Assembly: GCA_035354435.1 (NCBI GenBank)
Contig: DAOQAY010000126.1
Coordinates: 1-8,173, forward strand
Origin: JAKLDO01 sp035354435
GTDB lineage: Bacteria > UBP6 > UBA1177
Direction: 5' to 3'
DNA: 8,173 nucleotides
The notes beneath the pieces were generated by a model. That model saw only the letters and a list, made by a program, of their open reading frames with translations. It searched no databases and had not been told where the DNA came from. Made by a program: the position numbers and the translations under genes. Shown here one piece after another: positions 1-5,199 of this stretch (positions are counted from its first letter, which is position 1; each line of letters opens with the position of its first letter).

Positions 1-49
1 CGAACTGCTCAATAAAAATTTCATTCAGGTCGCATTTACTGTTATGCAT
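1..49 (-). CDS. Probable anti-sigma factor, N-terminal fragment (cut by window edge)
   Basis: An open frame starts at an ATG (bases 47-49, minus strand) inside the last codons of the sigma factor gene and runs off the window edge. Only 16 residues are visible, reading MHNSKCDLNEIFIEQF. A GGTG lies about 7 bases before the ATG. The 8-base overlap with the sigma gene stop is the usual translationally coupled arrangement of ECF sigma and anti-sigma pairs. The His and Cys near the N-terminus followed by an acidic/hydrophobic helix resemble the start of zf-HC2-type anti-sigma factors, which bind the sigma factor and hold it inactive until a signal arrives. The zinc-ligand cluster and any membrane segment would lie outside the window. 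The identity is therefore inferred mainly from position; another small partner protein is possible. Confidence 0.55.
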   Translation of the reverse strand, partial: MHNSKCDLNEIFIEQF

Positions 50-590
50 TTCTTTTCACCTTTTCAGAAATAATTCTTAATTCTCCAGCTTCTTTACGAA
101 GAACTTTTCTAAGATAGCTCCTTCCACGATGAAGTCTGCTCATTACGGTGCCGACTGGAATATTCAGCTCCCTGGCGGTTTCTTCATACGACATTCCGTC
201 GACCTCAACAAAAATAACAACTTCTCTGTAATCCATAGGAATCGAAGAAATCACAGAATTTATTTTATCTCTTAAAATAGGATCGCTAAGCTCATCCAAT
301 GTGCCGTTATTTTCGTTAATGAAAATAGGGGAGTCATCACCATCACTTGAAAAATCGCCAAGACAGACTTCTTTTTTTACATTATCTTTTTTGATCTGGT
401 TCAGATAATTATTTTTCAGAATTCTGAATATCCAGGATTTGAAATGCGCTTCTTCATTATACAGATGTTTTTTGTTCAGCACCGTTACGATTGTGTCCTG
501 CATAAGATCCAGAGCTTTTTCACGATTTCCCGTTATAAAAAGTGAATAACTGAATATTGTATCAAGGTTGCTTTTCAGTAAATCTTCCAT
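42..590 (-). CDS. ECF-type RNA polymerase sigma factor (sigma-70 family)
   Basis: This 182-residue protein has the two-domain build of extracytoplasmic-function sigma factors, which direct core RNA polymerase to a small stress or envelope regulon. Region 2 spans about residues 8-70, with the core-binding helix around DLMQDT (28-33) and the -10-reading helix around SWIFRILKNNYLNQIKK (52-68). An acidic, poorly conserved linker (about 77-104) follows. Region 4 (about 107-165) carries the -35-reading helix-turn-helix: MSYEETARELNIPVGTVMSR (133-152) then LHRGRSYLRKVL. The ATG start at 590 is firm because an in-frame TAG lies 9 bases upstream; AGAGG sits 3 bases before it, closer than usual. The overlapping downstream frame is probably the anti-sigma factor. 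hisC ends 90 bases upstream on the same strand, so the two may share a transcript. The family is certain, but the target regulon and ECF subgroup cannot be read from this sequence. Confidence 0.93.
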   Translation of the reverse strand: MEDLLKSNLDTIFSYSLFITGNREKALDLMQDTIVTVLNKKHLYNEEAHFKSWIFRILKNNYLNQIKKDNVKKEVCLGDFSSDGDDSPIFINENNGTLDELSDPILRDKINSVISSIPMDYREVVIFVEVDGMSYEETARELNIPVGTVMSRLHRGRSYLRKVLRKEAGELRIISEKVKRNA

Positions 591-680
591 ATGCCTCTAT
601 GAAAAAAACATCATTGTCAACAGCAATATAAACAGATAACCCATAGTTGTTATTCCAGAAAAAATAAAAAAAATAAAGAA

Positions 681-1817
681 TTAATGACTGATAGATGAAA
701 AAACTCTTTCAAGTCTTCTAATAAGTTCTTCTGTTTGACTGATATTACCAAGTGTGATTCTGAAAAAATTGGGAAGGTTTTTAAAAGAACTTCTGTCTCT
801 GACAAAAATATTCTCAGATTCCATCTTTTCAAGAAGTGTATTCAGTTCCGGATGTTGAACCATTATGTAATTTGCGTGTGAATCAAAAGCCTTAACATTA
901 AATCTTACAAAGAAATCAAGTAGCATCTTTTTGCTTACACTAACTTCAAAAACATAGTTTTCCATATATTTCTTGTCAGAAAGAGCAGCAAAAGCAGCAA
1001 CCTGAGCCATAACGCTTACACTTTTGGGGTTAAGAACCTTTGCCAGTTGATCAATTAAACCTGAATTCGTTACAAGATAACCGATTCTCAGTCCGGCAAG
1101 AGCCCATGCTTTTGAAAAAGTTCTTGTTATTATAAGATTAGGATTGCTGTCAATAAGATCCATAACAGTTTCGCCGGCAAATTCAAAATAAGCTTCATCA
1201 ACGATAACTATGGAATGACTTGCTATTGTGCAGATTGTCGATATCTGTTTTTTGCTTAAAAGCACTCCTGTCGGATTATTAGGATTCACTATATAGATAA
1301 GTTTTGTGTCAGGAGTGACATTGCTGAGTATTGAAGTGATGTCTGTTTTGAATGGATCTGCAAGTTCAACTTTTCTAAGATCAGCTCCACGGGATTGTAC
1401 ATAAGTTATAAAGTGTGTATAGGTAGGATAGGGAACTAAAACCTGATCATCAGGATCAAGAAACACTTTGCATATAAGTTCCAAAGCATCATCGCTTCCG
1501 TTTGTTACAAGGATCTCTTCAGCTGTTCTATTGCAATATTCACCAAGTTTGACTCTGAGACTGTTGCTGTAAAGCTCAGGATACCAGTTCAGGATATTCT
1601 GATCATTTTCAACAGAGTCTTTTATAGCTTTTTTAACAGCTTTAGAAGGAGGCAGTGTCGATTCGTTCCAGTCAAGCTTTAACGGAGCAAGCTTGTTGTG
1701 TGATTCGCCTGAAAGTATTTTGTTTCTGCTAGAAATTGTAGCGTAAGGCTGAATTTCCTTTATATTTGAACTTACCAGAGCTCTTTCCGGTGCTATGTAA
1801 CTTACATTTCCTTTCAT
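681..1817 (-). CDS. hisC: Histidinol-phosphate aminotransferase-like PLP enzyme (HisC family)
   Basis: This is a fold-type I PLP-dependent aminotransferase of 378 residues from the chosen start. Family members convert imidazole-acetol phosphate and glutamate to histidinol phosphate and 2-oxoglutarate in histidine synthesis. Visible features are LDWNES (48-53, substrate-arm region), NGSDDALEL (about 106-114, cofactor phosphate region), NPNNPTG (178-184), DEAYFEF (207-213, whose Asp contacts the PLP ring), TFSKAWALAGLRIGY with Schiff-base Lys236 and phosphate-binding Arg244, and FFRITLG with Arg353 for the substrate carboxylate. An in-frame TTG at 1883 would add a cysteine-rich hydrophobic stretch foreign to the family. 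The ATG at 1817, with AGG 8 bases upstream, gives the usual length. No other his genes are present, and LDWNES differs from the common LxxNEN/P pattern, so the true substrate could be another amino-acid or sugar-linked phosphate. Family membership is secure; substrate is moderately sure. Confidence 0.85.
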   Translation of the reverse strand: MKGNVSYIAPERALVSSNIKEIQPYATISSRNKILSGESHNKLAPLKLDWNESTLPPSKAVKKAIKDSVENDQNILNWYPELYSNSLRVKLGEYCNRTAEEILVTNGSDDALELICKVFLDPDDQVLVPYPTYTHFITYVQSRGADLRKVELADPFKTDITSILSNVTPDTKLIYIVNPNNPTGVLLSKKQISTICTIASHSIVIVDEAYFEFAGETVMDLIDSNPNLIITRTFSKAWALAGLRIGYLVTNSGLIDQLAKVLNPKSVSVMAQVAAFAALSDKKYMENYVFEVSVSKKMLLDFFVRFNVKAFDSHANYIMVQHPELNTLLEKMESENIFVRDRSSFKNLPNFFRITLGNISQTEELIRRLERVFSSISH

Positions 1818-1952
1818 CTTTTTAACCTGATTATATTCAAAAAACAACAGGCACCAATAGCAAAAAATGTGCCAGCATAACAAGTTGAAATTATTGGGTT
1901 AAATCTGATCGAATGATGTAAGTGTATTTGCAAAAAGAAATTGGCGAGCAGC

Positions 1953-1975
1953 AAATGTAAAGAAAGTTTACATTT
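1953..1975. promoter_or_regulatory. Perfect 9-bp inverted repeat, candidate operator
   Basis: AAATGTAAA (1953-1961) and TTTACATTT (1967-1975) are perfect reverse complements separated by GAAAG. The repeat lies 29 bases upstream of the greA -35 box and on the hisC upstream side, so a bound protein could affect either gene. A T-run follows on the plus strand (to 1979), but the stem has only two G-C pairs and no plus-strand gene ends here, so a terminator role is unlikely. Related half-sites occur nearby: ATGTAA at 1916-1921 and TTACATTT at 1802-1809, inside the first codons of hisC. No known regulator box is matched with confidence, and AT-rich DNA produces such repeats by chance more often than GC-rich DNA. 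Confidence 0.4.
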
Positions 1976-2004
1976 TTTTGTTGTCAAGCACAAATTACAA
2001 AAAC

Positions 2005-2032
2005 TTGATTCAATGTCTACGGGAGATATAAT
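2005..2032 (+). promoter_or_regulatory. Sigma-70-type promoter of the greA-recG operon
   Basis: TTGATT (2005-2010) and a perfect TATAAT (2027-2032) are separated by 16 bases, matching the housekeeping consensus at 4 of 6 and 6 of 6 positions. Transcription would start near 2039, giving a leader of about 30 bases before the greA ATG. It is the only strong promoter seen for the greA, recG and 2H genes, which follow without room for another. Confidence 0.7.
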
Positions 2033-2049
2033 TCAACGCAATTTGAATT
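2030..2049. promoter_or_regulatory. Inverted repeat across the greA transcription start
   Basis: AATTCAA (2030-2036) and TTGAATT (2043-2049) are perfect 7-base arms around a 6-base centre (CGCAAT). The left arm overlaps the last bases of the -10 hexamer and the predicted start of transcription falls in the centre, which is where a repressor dimer would block RNA polymerase. The transcript would contain only the right arm, so the element would act as DNA rather than as an RNA hairpin. Chance occurrence in AT-rich DNA is a real alternative. Confidence 0.3.
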
Positions 2050-2058
2050 TTTGATTCT

Positions 2059-2063
2059 GGAGG
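2059..2063 (+). promoter_or_regulatory. greA ribosome binding site (start-deciding)
   Basis: GGAGG sits 5 bases before the ATG at 2069. It lies inside the longer frame that opens at a TTG at 2051, so it selects the ATG and removes six spurious N-terminal residues. Confidence 0.85.
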
Positions 2064-2068
2064 TTGAA

Positions 2069-2542
2069 ATGGCTGGGGTTCCTATAACAAAAGAAGGGTT
2101 TGAAAAGATTTCAGAAGAACTGAAAACTTTAAAAAAAGTTGACCGCCCGGATATAATTAAAAAGATTGCTGAAGCCAGAAGTCATGGCGATCTAAGCGAA
2201 AATGCTGAATATCATGCGGCTAGGGAAAGGCAGAGTTTTATCGAAGGCAGAATCGGATATCTCGAAGGAATAATAGCTGACGCACAGGTTATAGATGTTT
2301 CTAAACTTAGTGGAGATAAAATCCTTTTCGGAGCTACAGTGATTTTGATGGATGTTGATAATGAATCGGAAATACAATATACATTGGTAGGTGAAGTTGA
2401 AAGCGATCCCAAAAAAGGAAAAATATCAGTTGTAAGTCCTATCGGTCGTTCTCTTGTCGGGAAGACAGAGGGTGATGAAGTAAAGGTGGTCACACCTTCA
2501 GGTATTCGTGAATATGAGATCCTTAAAGTCAAATATATCTAA
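2069..2542 (+). CDS. greA: Transcription elongation factor GreA
   Basis: GreA enters the secondary channel of a backtracked RNA polymerase and stimulates cleavage of the extruded RNA 3' end, restarting elongation. From the ATG at 2069 the protein is 157 residues, the normal family length. The N-terminal coiled-coil hairpin spans about residues 1-75. Its tip carries GDLSENAEYHAARE (40-53), placing the two catalytic acids at Asp41 and Glu44, the same numbers as in E. coli GreA. The C-terminal FKBP-like domain (about 80-157) ends with the typical SPIGRSLVGKTEGDEV (123-138) and IREYEILKVKYI. A strong Shine-Dalgarno and a good promoter precede it. recG begins on the base after its TAA, so greA is the first gene of a tightly coupled operon. 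No residues expected for function are missing. Confidence 0.97.
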   Translation: MAGVPITKEGFEKISEELKTLKKVDRPDIIKKIAEARSHGDLSENAEYHAARERQSFIEGRIGYLEGIIADAQVIDVSKLSGDKILFGATVILMDVDNESEIQYTLVGEVESDPKKGKISVVSPIGRSLVGKTEGDEVKVVTPSGIREYEILKVKYI

Positions 2543-4648
2543 ATGAGTTCTTTCAGCTCGAATAACGAGTTGCTTTCATTCTTAAATCAGCCGCTTGAAT
2601 CTGCTGTCGGTCTTTCAAAGACTCAGCTTAATAAGATTACAAAGAACATTGGCGGATCAATTTTTAATCTGATTGTTGAAAATATTCCTGAAAAATATGA
2701 AACAAGACTTCTTGCTTTGAATATACACGATCTTATTCCGGGTGAAATGTCAACTTTCAAGGGCAGGATCATTAAGTGTAGAAAAGGTTTTGGCAAAATT
2801 CCTGCGGTAATTTCTGTTGATTTTGACAGTCATGTGATCAATTTAACTTTTTTTGGTAAAGTCGGTGATATTTATACGGCCTCATTTAATCCGGATGATG
2901 AAGTCCTTATTTCGGGAGAGGTAAATCCCAAGTTCGTTTTTCCGGGATTCGTCAATCCTGAACTATTCAGGTATGACAGCGAATGGAAAGAACTGTTAAG
3001 CGGAATAGTCCCGGTTTATAAGAAAATTCAAGGGGTTTCCCATCTGTTTATGCTGAGAACTGTCAGAGCTGTTCTTCTGAAACTTAAAGATTATAAAGGC
3101 GACTGGATGCTTTCATCAGTAATAGAAAGTGAAAAACTGCCGCCGCTTATCGAAGCACTGATGAATATTCACTTTCCTAAGGCCGATATACAAATTACCA
3201 GTCTTGTTGAAAAAAATAGTTCGTGGCATAGAAGGATCGCTTTTGACAAGCTTTTTTTTCTTCAGTTCGGTGCTTATAATGAAAGGATTCTGAGCAGAAA
3301 AAACAAAAACAGAAAAATCGAACCTGAGTCAGAGCTTTCTATAAATGTTGAAAGTAGGCTTCCATTCAAGCTGACTGCATCTCAAAGCAGGGTGCTTGAA
3401 GAAATAAGAAGGGATATTTCCTCAGAATATCCAATGAACAGACTCCTGCAGGGAGATGTCGGAAGCGGTAAGACAGCGGTCATGATACTGGTGGGACTGG
3501 ATATGGTAAATGCCGGATTCAAGACAGTTATAATGGCTCCTACTGAAATTCTTGCAACCCAGCATTACGATTCAATAAAAAAGATGGTTCCGGAAAATAT
3601 TTCCTGTCAGATCATAACAGGCGGTGTAATAGGAAAGAAAAGAAAAAAGGAAAGGTCTGAAGATTCATACAAGGCTGATTTTATTATCGGAACCCATGCA
3701 CTTTATGAAAATCTAGAGTTCATGTCCGATATTGGTCTGATAATTATTGATGAACAGCACAGATTCGGAGTTGCGCAGAGAATGAAGCTTATGAACAGGT
3801 CGTATCTTCCTGATGTTCTAATTGTAAGCGCGACACCCATTCCAAGGTCTCTTGCACTGACGATATATGGTGTTACGGATATAAGCGTCATCAATGAGAT
3901 GCCTCCTGGAAGAATTCCTATCCGGACAAGGTATGTCAGGAATGAAAATCGCAGTAAAGTTCTTGAATATGTTGTAGATATTATTAACACGAACAATGAG
4001 AAAGGGTACTGGGTATGTCCGCTTGTCGAGGAAAGCGAGAAAATGGATCTGAAACATGTTCAGGGTGTATATGAAGAGTTCAGTTCTATACTTGGTGAAA
4101 AGGCGGTGTTTCTGCACGGAAAGATAAAAGGTGATGAAAAGAACGAGATAATTCAGAAGCTTAAATCGGGGAAGGTTAATATTATTATTTCAACTGTTGT
4201 TATCGAAGTCGGCGTTGATGTAAGCGATGCGACTTTTATGGTAATTGAGAATGCAGACAGATTCGGACTTGCACAGCTTCATCAGTTGAGGGGGCGTGTC
4301 GGACGGAGTGACAGAAAATCTTTTTGCGCTCTTATTGCAAGCAGTGAACTTAGTGAAAAAGCTGACAGAAGGCTTGAATTCATTTCAAAGAATGAAAACG
4401 GTTTCAGGATTGCTGAATACGATTTGAAAACAAGAGGTCCGGGTTCTCTTGCAGGTCTTGACCAGTCTGGATATAAAAATGATTCCTATTTTCTTCTGGC
4501 GGCACAGTATGGCGAATTTGTTGAGAAAACAGGCGAATATATAAGAAAAATGTATGACAGTGACTCAACTGGAGTTGATGTCCTGAGTGTCGAAAAAGTG
4601 TTTAATTTATTTTTTAAAGACAGCTTTAACCGGTTTAAAACGGGGTAA
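2543..4648 (+). CDS. recG: ATP-dependent DNA helicase RecG
   Basis: RecG is a superfamily 2 translocase that regresses stalled replication forks, migrates Holliday junctions and removes R-loops. The 701 residues match the family length. The N-terminal half holds the wedge (OB-fold) domain at about 65-145, followed by LLSGIVPVYKKIQGV (151-165). The motor domains show LTASQSRVLEEI (277-288), Walker A GDVGSGKT (304-311, Lys310), APTEILATQHY (332-342), DEQH (403-406) in IIDEQHRFGVAQR, SATPIPRSLALT (429-440), STVVIEVGVDV (550-560) and motif VI QLHQLRGRVGR (578-588). The TRG region that couples ATPase to translocation follows, with KTRGPGSLAGLDQSG (629-643). The start directly abuts the greA stop without a clear Shine-Dalgarno, implying translational coupling. 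Every helicase motif is intact, so the enzyme should be active. Sharing a transcript with greA fits a role in resolving conflicts of transcription and replication, though that link is inference. Confidence 0.97.
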   Translation: MSSFSSNNELLSFLNQPLESAVGLSKTQLNKITKNIGGSIFNLIVENIPEKYETRLLALNIHDLIPGEMSTFKGRIIKCRKGFGKIPAVISVDFDSHVINLTFFGKVGDIYTASFNPDDEVLISGEVNPKFVFPGFVNPELFRYDSEWKELLSGIVPVYKKIQGVSHLFMLRTVRAVLLKLKDYKGDWMLSSVIESEKLPPLIEALMNIHFPKADIQITSLVEKNSSWHRRIAFDKLFFLQFGAYNERILSRKNKNRKIEPESELSINVESRLPFKLTASQSRVLEEIRRDISSEYPMNRLLQGDVGSGKTAVMILVGLDMVNAGFKTVIMAPTEILATQHYDSIKKMVPENISCQIITGGVIGKKRKKERSEDSYKADFIIGTHALYENLEFMSDIGLIIIDEQHRFGVAQRMKLMNRSYLPDVLIVSATPIPRSLALTIYGVTDISVINEMPPGRIPIRTRYVRNENRSKVLEYVVDIINTNNEKGYWVCPLVEESEKMDLKHVQGVYEEFSSILGEKAVFLHGKIKGDEKNEIIQKLKSGKVNIIISTVVIEVGVDVSDATFMVIENADRFGLAQLHQLRGRVGRSDRKSFCALIASSELSEKADRRLEFISKNENGFRIAEYDLKTRGPGSLAGLDQSGYKNDSYFLLAAQYGEFVEKTGEYIRKMYDSDSTGVDVLSVEKVFNLFFKDSFNRFKTG

Positions 4649-4656
4649 ATAAGGAA

Positions 4657-5199
4657 GTGAAAACAATAGCAGTGCTTGGATATTTTGATGCTGGCAGTTC
4701 TTCAAAAATTCTGAATTTCAAGAACGATATTCACCTGAAGAACGGCTTGAACACTTCAAGCCCGCTGGATATTCCTCACATAACATTTACAATATCAAAA
4801 GGCGTAGATCCGTCTCTGGTTGAAAATATTCTTCCGGAGTTAAGCAGAATAAAGATTCCAGCTGTGACTTTTTCTCATTTCGGGCTTTTTAAAGAGAAGA
4901 GAACTTTTTTCATCGGAATTAATCCTACAATTGAACTTCTGATCTTTCAGAAAAGGATATATGACGAAGTCGTAGAAGTTCAGCAGGAAATGAATCAATA
5001 TTATTCACCCTCAAACTGGGTTCCTCATTGTTTTATTGCGGATAATTTTGACTGTTTTTCGACCGTTCTTGATGTTAAGAATGAAGAAATATTCCTGAAA
5101 AATGTTGAAATTACCGGCCTGTCGGTCACGGAATATGATCACAATCTGGGCCGGTTGATCCATAAGCATGATATTCCTCATAAAAATGATATTCGTTAA
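4657..5199 (+). CDS. 2H phosphoesterase / 2'-5' RNA ligase-like protein
   Basis: This 180-residue protein looks like a member of the 2H phosphoesterase superfamily, whose members open cyclic phosphates, hydrolyse 2'-5' linkages or join RNA ends. The N-terminal strand is AVLGYFDAGSSSKI (5-18). The first catalytic motif is PHITFT (40-45; His41, Thr43). The second would be WVPHCFIAD (121-129), at the usual spacing and context, but Phe126 replaces the expected Thr or Ser. One catalytic His motif is therefore whole and the other altered, so activity is uncertain. The start used is GTG at 4657, 8 bases after the recG stop. AAGGAA directly abuts it, which is too close for a normal Shine-Dalgarno, while GGGG lies 11 bases away; slightly later starts (GTG at 4672) are possible. 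It is the last gene of the greA-recG operon. Its final 74 bases overlap the opposing ComEC gene. The family call is moderately sure; the substrate is unknown. Confidence 0.7.
   Translation: MKTIAVLGYFDAGSSSKILNFKNDIHLKNGLNTSSPLDIPHITFTISKGVDPSLVENILPELSRIKIPAVTFSHFGLFKEKRTFFIGINPTIELLIFQKRIYDEVVEVQQEMNQYYSPSNWVPHCFIADNFDCFSTVLDVKNEEIFLKNVEITGLSVTEYDHNLGRLIHKHDIPHKNDIR
4744..4762. repeat. Perfect 8-bp inverted repeat inside the 2H gene
   Basis: GGCTTGAA (4744-4751) and TTCAAGCC (4755-4762) flank the triplet CAC and could form a compact hairpin in the mRNA within codons for NGLNTSSP. No T-run follows, so it is not an intrinsic terminator. It may be incidental. Confidence 0.35.

Larger units (their letters stand above)
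1818..2068. other. Divergent intergenic region between hisC and greA
   Basis: These 251 bases separate two outward-reading genes and carry no convincing reading frame. They hold the greA promoter (2005-2032), two perfect inverted repeats (1953-1975 and 2030-2049) and the greA ribosome binding site (2059-2063). On the minus strand a TATAAT (1830-1835) lies only 12 bases before the hisC ATG. If it is a true -10 element, the hisC message would have a leader of about 6 bases and no usable Shine-Dalgarno; no good -35 accompanies it (TTGGTG at 16 bases is the nearest), so I do not call it as a promoter. Confidence 0.6.

Noticed and set aside
612..620. TTGACA on the minus strand just before the sigma factor gene
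   Set aside because: It matches a -35 box exactly, but the -10 position would fall on the ribosome binding site and start codon with no TATAAT-like hexamer.
656..680. T-rich stretch after hisC (minus strand) as an intrinsic terminator
   Set aside because: There is no GC-rich hairpin before the T tract, so I see no standard terminator.
650..832. Small minus-strand frame at the end of hisC
   Set aside because: It lies almost wholly inside hisC in another frame and has low-complexity Phe/Leu content; it is a shadow.
1818..1883. Upstream extension of hisC to a TTG at 1883
   Set aside because: It adds 22 residues rich in Cys, Trp and Phe that do not belong to the HisC family; the ATG at 1817 gives the normal length.
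2051..2068. Upstream extension of greA to a TTG at 2051
   Set aside because: The GGAGG ribosome binding site lies inside this extension and points to the ATG at 2069, which also puts the catalytic acids at residues 41 and 44.
3703..4117. Antisense frames of about 100 codons inside recG
   Set aside because: recG carries every helicase motif in this stretch; the antisense frames show no family features or ribosome binding sites.
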